Shown: positions 45,201 to 51,789 of the stretch, in pieces
Layout of the letters: each line of letters opens with the position of its first letter
Position numbering within the stretch: the stretch's first letter is position 1
Origin: Liolophura sinensis
Taxonomy: Eukaryota > Mollusca > Polyplacophora > Chitonida > Chitonidae
DNA length: 64,000 nt
Direction: 5' to 3'
Assembly (NCBI RefSeq): GCF_032854445.1
Contig: NC_088305.1
Coordinates: 2,483,001 to 2,547,000, forward strand
Program-made: the position numbers and the translations under genes
Notes under the pieces: model-generated
What the model was told of the DNA's origin: nothing
Database searches by the model: none
What the model saw: the letters and a program-made list of their open reading frames with translations, nothing else

Positions 45201-46000
45201 AGTTTACCTGAGTATGACCAAGTTTAATGTGAGTTTACCTGAGTACGACCAAGTTTAATGTGAGTTTACCTGAGTATGACCAAGTTTAATGTGAGTTTAC
45301 CTGAGTACGACCAAGTTTAATGTGAGTTTACCTGAGTATGACCAAGTTTAATGTGAGTTTACCTGAGTACGACCAAGTTTAATGTGAGTTTACTTGGGTA
45401 TGACCAAGTTTAATGTGAGTTTACCTGAGTATGACCAAGTTTAATGTGAGTTTACCTGAGTATGACCAAGTTTAATGTGAGTTTATCTGAGTACGACCAA
45501 GTTTAATGTGAGTTTACCTGAGTATGACCAAGTTTAATGTGAGTTTACCTGAGTACGACCAAGTTTAATGTGAGTTTACTTGGGTATGACCAAGTTTAAT
45601 GTGAGTTTACCTGAGTATGACCAAGTTTAATGTGAGTTTATCTCAGTATGACAAATTAAGTTTGCTGTGAATATGCCGGCTTACTGAGATTATGATCTTA
45701 TTCACATGAACAACTCCTATCTTATTTTGTCGGTAGGGCGTGCTTGTGGCCTCCCCCCTGGCCTTCGTCATCCCCTCTATCCTGGTCATCAAGCTAAGGG
45801 GAGAGCCATACTTCAGCTGGAGGAATGTCGTCCCCACCCTCGTTTTTCTCTTCGGCGTCTTCGTCTCGGTGGTGGGCACTGTCATGGCCATCATGAACGT
45901 GGTACAATCAAATACGTGTAACCATGGCGCCGAGCCGGTCTATTGTTACCCGGAGGTAGGAAGGAACCACACCGTTCCATATTTCAGTTACTCTGTGTAG
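27191..46000 (+). CDS. SLC38A11: SLC38A11-like sodium-coupled neutral amino-acid transporter, 13 coding exons
   Basis: Exons joined at GT-AG sites: 27191-27259, 29105-29243, 30278-30352, 30957-31015, 32115-32190, 33708-33773, 34464-34573, 35660-35739, 36316-36386, 37398-37559, 38304-38416, 43094-43231, 45737-46000. They total 1422 nt, giving 473 residues plus TAG with every phase matching. Seen: a polar N-terminus (residues 1-52), then hydrophobic segments; the substrate-site motif GSGIIGIPYA at 65-74 in TM1; NQAGFGLGILLL at 76-87; ITLPISLYKNIARL at 183-196; FMCHHNVFLIHASLE at 250-264; TYPIECFVTRE at 330-340; TTDCLGIVLEFNG at 375-387. Known: these are hallmarks of the AAAP/SLC38 family, 11-TM carriers that move neutral amino acids with sodium; the pattern is closest to SLC38A11 as I remember it. 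Substrate is inferred. An acceptor-like site at 27140 suggests an upstream non-coding exon. SLC38A7/8-like is the main alternative. Confidence 0.87.
27395..28205. repeat. 40-50-bp minisatellite in intron 1, split by a SINE-A
   Basis: About 14 units of tctaagtcatggtgtctgac then ccgttctgaagcaagctgtt and ccctt. A SINE-A at 27972-28139 interrupts it; one more unit (ttaagtcattttgtccggcc) follows. Confidence 0.88.
27972..28139 (+). mobile_element. SINE-A inside the intron-1 array
   Basis: tccggccgtaagtgggaagg, gtttcctcgagctctacccg, gagtacggcgtaaaacacca and an aaataaataaataaa tail; head missing. Confidence 0.87.
28206..28756. other. Unique intron-1 DNA
   Basis: No array, SINE or exon-like sequence. 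Confidence 0.45.
28757..28915 (+). mobile_element. SINE-A in intron 1, head missing
   Basis: gggtcgtaagtgggaaggtc, ccgagctgtgcccggtttcc, cttgagtatgccgtaaacgc and an (AAAT)n tail. Confidence 0.86.
29105..29243 (+). CDS. SLC38A11: SLC38A11-like exon 2 (N-terminal tail and start of TM1)
   Basis: Acceptor ccacag ends at 29104 and donor gtaagg starts at 29244; the exon leaves phase 1. It encodes residues 24-69 and the first base of Gly70: an acidic/basic tail, then NIPFTSFNFINSIVGSGII. The GSG triplet (65-67) is the unwound part of TM1 that in this fold lines the amino-acid and sodium sites. Confidence 0.9.
29585..29695 (+). mobile_element. Dispersed repeat D (single copy of the 48-bp array source) in intron 2
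   Basis: tacagagtaaaaccagatca, gcgacgacggtgtgatagtt, then gactaatggccacacgtgaa and atacggcctcttgtcaattt. The same sequence occurs at 63155-63262. The first ~45 bp are the unit of the arrays at 5690-6085 and 60345-61935; the second part appears three times inside the latter. Confidence 0.75.
29696..30277. other. Unique intron-2 DNA
   Basis: AT-rich, no feature seen. Confidence 0.4.
30278..30352 (+). CDS. SLC38A11: SLC38A11-like exon 3 (TM1 end, TM2)
   Basis: Acceptor ttctag ends at 30277 and donor gtaagc follows. The exon completes Gly70 and encodes IPYAINQAGFGLGI then LLLVLVAVVT (residues 71-94). The N-Q-A-G-F motif between TM1 and TM2 is strongly conserved in SLC38 carriers. Confidence 0.92.
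30353..32114. other. Introns 3 and 4 (apart from exon 4)
   Basis: Unique AT-rich intron sequence around exon 4 (30957-31015). A run of 13 C lies at about 31810-31822 in intron 4. No array or SINE seen. Confidence 0.45.
30957..31015 (+). CDS. SLC38A11: SLC38A11-like exon 4
   Basis: Acceptor ttccag ends at 30956 and donor gtaggt starts at 31016. It encodes Asp95 to Gln114 (CSVLMLIEAGYITGLTSYQ). The segment corresponds to the end of TM2 and the G-x-x-(S/T)-Y-Q loop common to this subfamily. It leaves phase 0. Confidence 0.9.
32115..32190 (+). CDS. SLC38A11: SLC38A11-like exon 5
   Basis: Acceptor gccag ends at 32114 and donor gtatgt starts at 32191. Residues 115-139 (DVVRTAMGKPVFYILTLLQF then TYPFI) form the start of TM3. 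The first ~22 nt resemble the unit of the array that fills the following intron; see the finding on intron 5. Confidence 0.9.
32215..33290 (+). repeat. 40-41-bp minisatellite in intron 5, about 26 units
   Basis: Unit attagatagtgagaacagtg then atggaaaaataacattaggg, with variants. The part tagtgagaacag-t-gatgg matches the first bases of exon 5 (tagtgagaacag-c-gatgg), 19 of 22 positions, and the preceding attag aligns with the acceptor AG. This suggests, less strongly than for the other cases, that it came from an exon boundary. Confidence 0.88.
33466..33622 (-). mobile_element. SINE-A in intron 5, minus strand, head missing
   Basis: tatttatttatttatttgca, then tttatgtcgctctcaagaat, ggtgggaggaaactggacag and gaagaccttccca. 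Confidence 0.82.
33708..33773 (+). CDS. SLC38A11: SLC38A11-like exon 6
   Basis: Acceptor tttcag ends at 33707 and donor gtgaga starts at 33774. Residues 140-161 (AMVSYNVIIGDTITRLFVRI then GG) match the SLC38 signature M-x-x-Y-x-x-I-x-G-D-T at the end of TM3. A G-run-rich stretch follows closely in the intron. Confidence 0.92.
33846..33895 (+). repeat. G-run-rich tract in intron 6
   Basis: Two runs of about 17 and 12 G separated by ctgaa, preceded by ggggaggggg. Likely G-quadruplex-forming on the coding strand of the pre-mRNA, about 75 bp past the exon 6 donor. Confidence 0.85.
34112..34200 (+). repeat. 23-bp tandem repeat in intron 6, about 4 units
   Basis: tgggaaaatttccgtgacaa with small changes, four units, then decay. 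Confidence 0.88.
34464..34573 (+). CDS. SLC38A11: SLC38A11-like exon 7
   Basis: Acceptor tttcag ends at 34463 and donor gtaggc starts at 34574. Residues 162-198 include NRQFVILLVTLVITLPISLY then KNIARLSK: TM4 followed by the conserved P-(L/I)-S-L-Y-(R/K)-N-I-A motif. It leaves phase 0. Confidence 0.93.
34588..34780. mobile_element. MITE-like element just after exon 7
   Basis: Left end ggatcatgaagcggccttag then actgaagtc; right end gactgaagctcaagtcgctt then cgtgatgctgag. The ends are inverted repeats of about 26 bp with several mismatches. AT-rich centre, no coding. It begins about 14 bp after the exon 7 donor. Confidence 0.55.
34925..35500 (-). mobile_element. SINE-B (minus) interrupted by family C and a SINE-A, intron 7
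   Basis: Minus-strand SINE-B starts at ggggtttaacgtcgtactga, gacgaggagtcattcggtgt, is broken near 35015 by family C (gcgattattgacctgga, agctggtatgcgaatgtctg) and resumes near 35230 (tcttgtggcaggatgagtcc, aaatatcatgctgaagagac) to a tRNA-like head (gggtttgatcctgggatctc). The family C piece is in turn split by a SINE-A at 35075-35206. Confidence 0.7.
35075..35206 (+). mobile_element. SINE-A with 13-bp target-site duplication
   Basis: 5'-truncated SINE-A (ctgcggatggtcgtgggttt ... accaaccaaataaat) flanked by aatgtctgtttcg at 35062-35074 and 35207-35219. The exact 13-bp direct repeat shows it moved by target-primed retroposition. Confidence 0.85.
35660..35739 (+). CDS. SLC38A11: SLC38A11-like exon 8, whose donor seeds an array
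   Basis: Acceptor atgcag ends at 35659. Residues 199-224 (WAFLSIFLVLVILVMVLIRI then PDFAQT) are a very hydrophobic TM5. The exon ends ACTAT and the donor gtaagt starts at 35740. The last ~14 exon bases with the donor are the unit repeated about two dozen times in the intron, so splicing must pick the first of many near-identical donors. Confidence 0.92.
35721..36300 (+). repeat. 23-24-bp minisatellite made of the exon 8 donor site
   Basis: Unit cacagactatgtaagtgact then tca or tgg. The first unit is the end of exon 8 itself (CGCACAGACTAT, then gtaagtgactt). About two dozen units follow, most with an intact donor-like ACTAT-gtaagt or gtaggt. In the exon's frame each copy reads ATG TAA or ATG TAG, so use of any later copy ends translation at once. 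Confidence 0.93.
36316..36386 (+). CDS. SLC38A11: SLC38A11-like exon 9
   Basis: Acceptor tttcag ends at 36315 and donor gtaagt starts at 36387. It encodes Ile225 to Phe248 (PTTADSFTFARPNVTQAIGI then MAF), equivalent to the F-A-(K/R)-P-N-x-x-Q-A-x-G-x-M-(S/A)-F motif of SLC38A11 and related carriers. Confidence 0.93.
36426..36655 (+). repeat. (CTGT)n-rich degenerate microsatellite
   Basis: ctgtctgtctgt runs with interspersed ttcttcccatctttatgtct, itself repeated. The tract ends at the SINE-A. Confidence 0.85.
36656..36955 (+). mobile_element. SINE-A with nested 62-bp SINE-B end, intron 9
   Basis: Full head (gcctccgtggcccagtttgt, agcgcgctagcg, gagttcaagtccag) and body; the (AAAT)n tail is replaced at gtggtataagtgaaat by the next array. 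The element is interrupted at 36784-36845 by gtgagtgagtgagtgcttgg ... cagtcatatgacgac, the reverse-oriented 3' end of SINE-B, flanked by the 14-bp duplication gaccgtacgtggga at 36770-36783 and 36846-36859. Confidence 0.88.
36956..37421 (+). repeat. 51-66-bp array made of the exon 10 acceptor and exon start
   Basis: Decayed units of cgcctgtctgtctg...cag, then cgttcatgtgccaccacaac and gtgtctatttaac. AG boundaries matching the true acceptor (37397) occur at 36975, 37032, 37092, 37168, 37219, 37273 and 37331; an eighth copy near 37133 has lost the AG. Read in the exon frame, each of the seven AG-bearing copies runs into TAA within about 10 codons (usually at the end of GTG TCT ATT TAA). Confidence 0.9.
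37398..37559 (+). CDS. SLC38A11: SLC38A11-like exon 10, whose acceptor seeds an array
   Basis: Acceptor ttcgcag ends at 37397 and donor gtaata starts at 37560. Residues 249-302 start AFMCHHNVFLIHASLENNTS and continue through a TM segment to GYVTFKTYTQ. F-x-C-H-H-N is diagnostic for this subfamily. Seven or eight decayed copies of the acceptor plus the first ~24 exon bases lie upstream in intron 9. Confidence 0.94.
37597..37665 (+). mobile_element. tRNA-like sequence in intron 10
   Basis: gtcgtggatagggcgcctgc resembles an A box and ctggggttcagttccga a B box. The cloverleaf does not close convincingly, so it is more likely a SINE head than a working tRNA. Confidence 0.35.
37666..38303. other. 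Unique intron-10 DNA
   Basis: AT-rich with A- and T-runs near 37890-37930 and 38190-38250. No further feature. Confidence 0.4.
38304..38416 (+). CDS. SLC38A11: SLC38A11-like exon 11, 3' end triplicated with its donor
   Basis: Acceptor cttcag ends at 38303; donor gtgagt starts at 38417. It encodes GDLLESYCHRDDLANTGRFL to TYPIECFVTRE (residues 303-340), with the Y-C-x-x-D-D-L and T-Y-P-x-E-C-F motifs of the family. The last 63 nt plus donor are repeated twice more downstream (period 71), giving three candidate donors after 38416, 38487 and 38558. Only the first keeps the frame into exon 12. Confidence 0.93.
38354..38566 (+). repeat. 71-bp triplication of exon 11's 3' end with its donor
   Basis: aggtttcttttcgctgtcac starts at 38354, 38425 and 38496; each copy runs to tactagagaggtgagtg. 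Copies differ at single bases (copy 2 has tagtgag), so the event is recent or homogenised. Copy 1 is the real exon end. Extending into copy 2 meets TGA at 38453-38455. Confidence 0.95.
38570..39935. other. Unique intron-11 DNA
   Basis: AT-rich, no exon or SINE seen. Confidence 0.45.
39936..41010. repeat. 39-bp minisatellite in intron 11, about 27 units
   Basis: Unit ccactaagaatactgggaat then acttaacccacgaaacgaa. A larger block (tattgagaatacttaatcca ... gagtactgggaagacttaat) occurs near 40490-40580 and 40620-40710, so there is higher-order duplication. Confidence 0.93.
41082..41305 (+). mobile_element. SINE-B, 5'-truncated, intron 11
   Basis: aaggaaaccggagtggttgg, gtgactgggtggggtgtcat, catgacacttcagtggc, catggactcgccctgtcgca, gactcctcgtcaacatgtga and the end taagtacgacgtaaaaaccc-like bases. 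Confidence 0.82.
41306..41725. other. Unique intron-11 DNA
   Basis: No supportable feature. Confidence 0.4.
41726..42760 (+). repeat. ~39-bp minisatellite in intron 11 with nested block repeats, about 25 units
   Basis: Unit acacgtgggaaagttcgtca then ggccggcgattctccatg. A longer piece (tggcgatcacctgtctgtca, ccaatggcgtacataataag, ctcgttcgcacgtggg) occurs at 41731-41795 and 42073-42130. A three-unit block (gatcctccatgactacacat ... gaccgatgattacacgtggg) recurs from 42230 to 42700. Confidence 0.92.
43094..43231 (+). CDS. SLC38A11: SLC38A11-like exon 12, whose donor seeds an array
   Basis: Acceptor catcag ends at 43093; donor gtgagt starts at 43232. Residues 341-386 run VVELSLFASRQPSPTLRH, then TM and ITTDCLGIVLEFN. 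D-C-L-G-I-V-L-E-x-N is highly conserved in SLC38A7/A11-type proteins. The 31 bp starting at 43226 (TTCAAT plus donor) is the first unit of a 2.4-kb array in intron 12. Confidence 0.94.
43630..43680 (+). mobile_element. SINE-A 3' end inside the intron-12 array
   Basis: gaaattcttgagtacggcgt then aaaacaccaatcaaataaat. A 5'-truncated copy of about 50 bp; the array resumes at gtttaatgtgagtagg. Confidence 0.87.
43786..44065 (-). mobile_element. Family C element inside the intron-12 array
   Basis: After a (TA)n run, cattcgtataccattcgtag, ttctaagttgataatcgcaa, aaagccggtaacatacaaga, cagtggatattccaggcatg. This is the least interrupted family C copy in the window and serves to recognise the split copy at 24556-25122. 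Confidence 0.65.
45737..46000 (+). CDS. SLC38A11: SLC38A11-like exon 13 (C-terminus)
   Basis: Acceptor cggtag ends at 45736. Residues 387-473 start GVLVASPLAFVIPSILVIKL and contain the last two TM segments (FLFGVFVSVVGTVMAIMNVV) and a short tail with CNHGAEPVYCYPE, close to the C-H-G-x-E-x-x-Y-C-x-P pattern of SLC38A11. As read through, it ends at TAG 45998-46000. An internal donor (GAG then gtagga, after 45955) would allow a different last exon. Confidence 0.9.
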   Translation, partial: GVLVASPLAFVIPSILVIKLRGEPYFSWRNVVPTLVFLFGVFVSVVGTVMAIMNVVQSNTCNHGAEPVYCYPEVGRNHTVPYFSYSV

Positions 46001-46122
46001 ATGAAACGATTGGAGATCCCGAATACGAGTGCATGCTTCGGGATTACTCGGCAGTTGTCGGAAAATGTTTCCTTGTGAAGGTCACCTAAATCTGATATTT
46101 TCCGCTTTTGTGCTTGTTCCAG

Positions 46123-46167
46123 GATTTGGTCAGACGTAACTGGCTGAATGTCCTCCTCAGATCTTAA
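46123..46167 (+). CDS. SLC38A11: Possible alternative last exon of the SLC38A11-like gene
   Basis: A good acceptor (pyrimidine tract, then ttccag ending at 46122) is followed by 14 codons DLVRRNWLNVLLRS and TAA. It joins in frame to the donor after 45955 in exon 13, giving a C-terminus YCYPEDLVRR... in place of YCYPEVGRNH.... By coincidence both products have 473 residues. Which form is used cannot be told from the sequence. Confidence 0.4.
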   Translation, partial: DLVRRNWLNVLLRS

Positions 46168-49100
46168 AGTTCCACTGACAAATTATGACAATAATTAAGA
46201 CACTAGCCAATGGATTAGAATCACTGCTTTGCTAGTGTGGTCAAACGCTTCTGCTGTTTGGCTCATTTTCAAAAAACACAAAATTAATGTGTGAATTTAC
46301 AGTTCTTTGATTCAAACATACTAAGTAATTGACCAAATAAGTACTAAGTAATTGTCTACTGCTGAAATAATTGAAGTAATTATGGTTGGTCACCAAGTGG
46401 AGATCTAGATCCAATTTCAGGATAAGATCATGTCTGTAGTCTCCAATGCCAAGATCTACTTATTGTGAACTAAGCATAATGGATCAGTCGACCTCTGACC
46501 TGCTAGGTAGTTAAATCTCATTATCCAGCCACAGATGCTGCGTCTCATGCTTGGCTGTGACGTCACTCTGCAGCTGACAGTATTTCCTCTGGCGTAAATA
46601 GACGCCATCTTGATTCATGTGAGAAGAAATTTTCTCGAGATACGCAAGCGCCCAGATATTTCGTACATAGAGTTTGTCAAAAGTAAAAGAGTCGTGGTGT
46701 TCCAAGTAGTATTCACATGAATTCAAAAGCACGGGACCGGTGACGTCACTGTTGCTGCTACAAGTATATGTATACAGGTCTAAAGCGAATTCACTGGTAG
46801 AATGGTAATCAGTGACGACCTCCTACTTCAACGTCTGCTAATGACGGGAGATCTTTCTCCAGTCTTGCAGATTTTTTTCTTGTGATGGTTTTTATTTTTT
46901 CATATTTATTTATTTATTTATTTTGTTGTTGTTGTAAATGTCACGTATTGTGCTGATATACGCGTACTGTTAGCCTACTGTACAGGATTGCTTGGCACGG
47001 ATACGTGGAGGCCGACACAGCTTGTACGAAGGGGGAACTGTCTAGTATACACGACCGCTTAAAAGGATCCAGAACTGATTCTGATTGGCTGGTGTGAGAG
47101 ACAGGCCATCCATGATATGCCTTGCCTAAGTTGAATTTTAGGATGGTACATTTATTTAAGTGTGACCAAGGCTGCAAGATAGCAAACTCTATCTCCACTG
47201 TTAACCAATCAGCGTTGATCATGTATCTCTTTAAGACGCGCCTCAGTCAAATACAACAGCCATACAGAGTCTGGTCTGCGATTATCCTACTCATGTTTTC
47301 GTCACATCCCTTAGTTACTCGGGTCTCATCGATGAGTAATACTGTTACTCGATATTGACAGCTGAAACGGCTTAGAAGTAAATGCCAGACTATAGCTCTT
47401 GCCAGTATGTCTATCTTCCCTCTCGGTATTTGACAGTTTCTGGCAGTTATCTGTTGATATCCTATTATTACATTTGTGAAATATTATTATCCAGTCATGA
47501 CGTGACCCCTATTATTCACTGTTTCCATGGTGACTGAAAGTTGTAGTACCTGATTCCTAGTTGATTTATCCTGAAAAAATGGTGGGTATGATATGATCAT
47601 TTCTGGATATGTTACAGTGGGAAATATCAGATTTCTGACAGTATGTATGACTTTGATAAACCACTAATAGCTTTTGGAGGAATTCCGTGGAGAAAATGTT
47701 ACATAAATAGTAAAGCAATTTTAAAACTGTATAAACTGTACCGCCACCCGTCCTGAAATCTGACCCGTACCTTGCACAGCCCTCAGCATTCAGACGGCCA
47801 TTTTGACGGGGAGACACTGGTGGGTTGTAAGATAATGGCCTTTAGGAGTATACATAGTCTCGGCTGATTAAACCAAAATATCAAAGGGCGATGTAGGTCT
47901 ATGGTCCAGCTGACAATGGTGAACAATTATTTTTCTACGTCCTGATGACCACATAACGTATAAGGATATATCCGACAGATCAAAGGCTACCGTGCCTGGT
48001 AGTTTGACCGAAGAACTGGTGGCCATTTTCGCAAAACGTCGTATACCGTATACAATGTATCTTCGTACTGTAACGAAGCCTTTCGCTAAGGCGACATCAG
48101 GCTTTCCTACAACAAATCAAAAAAGTAATTTGGCCTCAAATTAAATAGCATAGAATTATGACAGAGGTCTTAAAATTAGGGCGTCATGGCGTCATAGCGC
48201 GATACTTACCAAGTGAAATTAAAACTCACAAGAAAAGGACACCAATATTACATATATATGTCATCGAATTGTTTTTATTTCATCGATTCAGTAAAACAAA
48301 CAAGAATTAAAGAATCAGGAATCGATTCACGGCCTCAGAAGTATAAATTGCCGTGGATCTATCTTACAAATCAAATTAAAAGAAGATTACATGTGCATGT
48401 GCCATGGTTCGAAAGTCCTTGATACTAACAAAAACATGACGCAAATAACACTAACTTGGCTAGCAAACCGTCACGAATTTAACGCTACCTCGATCTGGCA
48501 GGGGAAACGGAAGCTAGGCGCTTTTGTCACAAATAAAGATCAACGTCATTCAGGGCTAGTAAACATTCCGACTTTTGGCGGTGGTATGAGCTGCATGATG
48601 GGAAAGTGGCGCGAGGCTATTCTTAGGGTGAATGACCTTAGCCCTAGGTCCCTATTCAAATTCATATCAGGTCACAAATGAAAAGGGTTTTACAATCAAG
48701 TGCAAACTGATCTCAAATGGATCATAATTAATTGTTTGTTTGTTTATTTATTTATATGACGCATTATAAAGTGAATGTTTGTTTGTTTGCTTGTCTCAGG
48801 TTTCTTTTTGGTGCTTATTATTGCTACTCACAGCAACCAGTTATTTCCTGACCCGAATTGGTTGTTTCGGTATTCACGGATTGTATAATCTGAGATCAGC
48901 GAACTTCTGGTCTGCGTGTAATTCATTAATACACTGTTCTTTGAGGGTATAACATCTATTAAACCTTTGTAAAGGACAAGAGGGACGTCGGGTAATGTGA
49001 TGTTAGAAGCTATAATAACTGACACCCTTAAAAATAGTCTACCTAAAACGGATATTCGGATATATAGAAGAATAATGTAAAATATGTGAATTCTTACATG

Positions 49101-50038
49101 TTTGGGGATTGTGTAGTAGGCCTACTTAAGCCTATTGTTTGAGATTTAAATGTATTCATTCGGAAATTTTAGTATCTTGTAATTTGTCTTTTCTGAATCC
49201 GTATAAAAAGAGAGAACCATGTTTCTCGCCAACTTAGTAGAAAGCAGCAGATCTTCAGAGCTGTAAACATGTTTTAGATAACGAAAACTAACTGTTTGTA
49301 TCACAAATGAAATAGTACTTAATTTCACCTGGAACAATCAGTTGTGTCAAATTCAGTATTATGTCAAGCTCACAACTCCCTCACAATAAAACATACAATA
49401 TAACTGGTAATTTCAATCACTTTCAAAAATAACCATACATTTGCAATAATCGTCATAAGAATCACCGGCTTAAACGCATTTGCAACTGACGAACTTAGAT
49501 TCCTTTAACCTTAGATTCTGCATGAAAATCTGAATAAGTTTGATGCAGAACGCTGATATTCTGGGGTTAAAATGTTGCTCGTACGGGAGGGGAGGGAAGG
49601 GAAGGGAGAAAATACGCGGCAAATATTTTGCCCTGTTTACAAGGTTATTCAGGAATGGTAGGGCGACTTTTGCGCGAGATGGATGGAGTATGGGGGAGGG
49701 GAGTAGGGGGAGCAGGAGGGGGCAGAGAAGGGGAGAGTACATATTGGCATTGTGGTGTTTCCTTTGTGTGATATTGTAATGATGGTATGCCATAATACAG
49801 TGATGTTTGTGCGTATACATGTGTTGTTGAATTTCAAAGTTATATTCCAGAGTCTACATGTAAAACTATACAGATATATTTATTTAATCTATTAAGCGTT
49901 ATCAGATAATAAATGTTACTCTGCAGACCATCAACATTACCGAGTTGTGTTGCCTTTCTTGTTTTCGAGATAGTCATGAGGAATTTATTAACTTTCTTGT
50001 TCTTGTTTTCTTCGCATCTTTCAATATACGTCGACTGC
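46168..50038. other. Intergenic DNA downstream of the transporter
   Basis: AT-rich with no SINE or array. Candidate poly(A) signals for the transporter: attaaa at about 47868 and 48139, aataaa at 48532 and 49385; none is close to the stop. Two TGACGTCA octamers flank 46557-46750. Short open frames at 48213 and 48391 have no recognisable content. A purine-rich G-rich tract (gggaggggagtagggggagc) is at 49680-49730. Confidence 0.5.
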
Positions 50039-50039
50039 T

Positions 50040-50360
50040 TCGTGTCATAATGGTGAGAGCGTCCGCCTCTAAATCGGGAGGCCTGGGTTGAAACTCGGGT
50101 CGGATCATACCAAGGACTTTAAAAATGGTACTTGTTGCTGCCTCGCTCGGCGCTCAGCACGGAGAGGTTAGATCAAGGAAACACGACTGGCCGGCCCGAT
50201 GTCGGTATAATGTGACTGGATGAGGTGTCATGTCTGATGCCTGCGGCATGATACTTCAGTGGCCTCAGCCTTTTGTGGCATGGACTCGCCGTCACAAGAA
50301 GACACAATCAAGAAGATTGTTACGTACAACGTTAAACCCCAAGCATTCGTCCATTCAATA
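50040..50360 (+). mobile_element. SINE-B, full length
   Basis: tRNA-like head (aatggtgagagcgtccgcct, B box cctgggttgaaactcgggtc), then ctttaaaaatggtacttgtt, ctgcctcgctcggcgctcag, gtgactggatgaggtgtcat, cggcatgatacttcagtggc, catggactcgccgtcacaag and the end gttaaaccccaagcattcg. The segment between cctcgtcgtc and the end is partly deleted. It supplies the reference for the array at 1310-2036. Confidence 0.88.
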
Positions 50361-50431
50361 TACATCAGGCCTTATCATACTTCGTCATCACATGGTTAAA
50401 ATATGCAGGGTTGGAAAAAGGGAATCGGTCT

Positions 50432-50545
50432 GCAGTAACCTGCGGATGGTCGTGGGTTTCCCCCCACCATAATTCGTTCCATCGTCGAATAAGTGAAATA
50501 TTCTTGAGTACGGCGTAAAACACAAATCAAATAAATAAATAAAAC
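50432..50545 (+). mobile_element. SINE-A, internally shortened
   Basis: cagtaacctgcggatggtcg, tgggtttccccccaccataa, cttgagtacggcgtaaaaca and an (AAAT)n tail; the gggctctgcccgg block is lost. Confidence 0.85.
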
Positions 50546-51090
50546 ATTGTGCAGTTCACACCAGACGACACCATATATTTTAGTGCTGTCTCAGATGACA
50601 CCCGATGTGGCTCCCCCCCCCCACCCCACATTTTAATGCTGTCACACTGATACAGTGTACTTGACACTAGATGTGACACCACACCTTTAGCTGTCTAGCT
50701 GAGACGTGCGGTTGACACCAGATGTGACACCATACATTTTAGCGATCTCACTGAGACATTATGGTTAACACCAGATATGATACCACACGTTTTAGCGCTC
50801 TCATTGAGACATTATGGTTAACATCAGATATGACACCGCTCGTTTCAGCGCTCTCATTGAGGCATCAAGTGGTTGACCCCAGATATGACCAGACATTTTC
50901 ATGCGGTTTCCCTGGAACATAGTGCACTTGACACCAGACGTGACACCACACGTTTTGGCTCTGTCTCTCTTAAACATCGTGCAGACACCACCAGATGTGA
51001 CACACTACACGTTTTTGTCCTTTCTTTTTTATACAACGTTCGGGTATCACAACATGTGACACCACATTTTAACGCTGTTTCACGGACACA
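50546..51090 (+). repeat. ~60-bp degenerate minisatellite, about 8-9 units
   Basis: gacaccagatgtgacaccac then acgttttagcgctctcattg and agacattatggttaac. Unit lengths vary and divergence is high, so this is an older array. Confidence 0.85.
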
Positions 51091-51387
51091 TCCTTTATAT
51101 GGATACGGAACTGTGAGCCTACCAGCGTTCAAACAAATGTGGTATTGACTAGATGAATGTAACACTACGAAAACGTGAGCTTCAGAATCTCTGGCATTCT
51201 GCTTCATACCTTTGGGCTGTATTTATCATGAATTGGATCATGACGTTGGATATATGAGCGGTTGAAATCAAAGCGCAACTGAGTTACATATTTTGATTGA
51301 CGACAACCTATATAGTAGCATGATGCACGATTTGAATACCGATTTCATTTAATCGCGTGGAACATTCCTTCATACTCCTTGAAGTGT

Positions 51388-51755
51388 ACGGGCCCCGACA
51401 GCACAGTTGGTAGAGCTAACGCTTCGGGAGGAAGCGTTAGATCCAGGGTGAGTCCTGGGTCGAGTCTCACCTAAGACTTTAAAAGAGGAAGTTGTAACTT
51501 CCTCGCTTGGCGTTCAGCATGAAGGGGGTAATTCAACAACTGGTTGATCCGTATCAGTCTAATGGCTCGGGTGGTGCGGCATACTTGCCTTCGGTAAATC
51601 GTCTCAGTGAAGCAGCACTAGAGTGGTGGAAATCCGTCCTGCAAAAAGGAGGCACATTATATGCATTCTAAGGCTTCCTTCGTCGTCATATGACTGAAAA
51701 ATTATAAAGTACGACGTTAAACCCAAAGTACTCACTCACTCACTCACCGCTCTAT
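51388..51755 (+). mobile_element. SINE-B variant with a different body
   Basis: tRNA-like head cagcacagttggtagagcta (A box) and cctgggtcgagtctcaccta (B box), then aagactttaaaagaggaagt, actggttgatccgtatcagt, gcggcatacttgccttcggt, and an end shared with SINE-B (cgtcgtcatatgactgaaaa, agtacgacgttaaacccaaa) with a (cact)n tail. Confidence 0.85.
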
Positions 51756-51789
51756 ACGCTCGCTTTACATCACTGCCACCTCTAGATAA

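Larger units (their letters stand above)
43226..45655 (+). repeat. 31-bp minisatellite made of the exon 12 donor site, about 2.4 kb
   Basis: The first unit is the exon end and donor: TTCAAT, then gtgagtagccatgagtatga, ccttg, exactly 31 bp. The following units (tttaatgtgggtagatgtga, gcatgacctag) keep the period. From about 44770 the array is very homogeneous (tttaatgtgagtttacctga, gtatgaccaag), with an internal alternation of tatgacc and tacgacc units. In the exon frame, reading past the true donor meets TAA at the start of unit 2. SINE-A and family C pieces interrupt it. Confidence 0.94.

Noticed and set aside
46557-46750. Third member of the TGACGTCA MITE family
   Set aside because: Two octamers are present, but the flanking bases do not form matching inverted ends like those at 2141 and 21499.
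48213-48681. Two overlapping plus-strand open frames of 69 and 96 codons
   Set aside because: No recognisable motif, no splice-linked partner, AT-rich context; length is compatible with chance.
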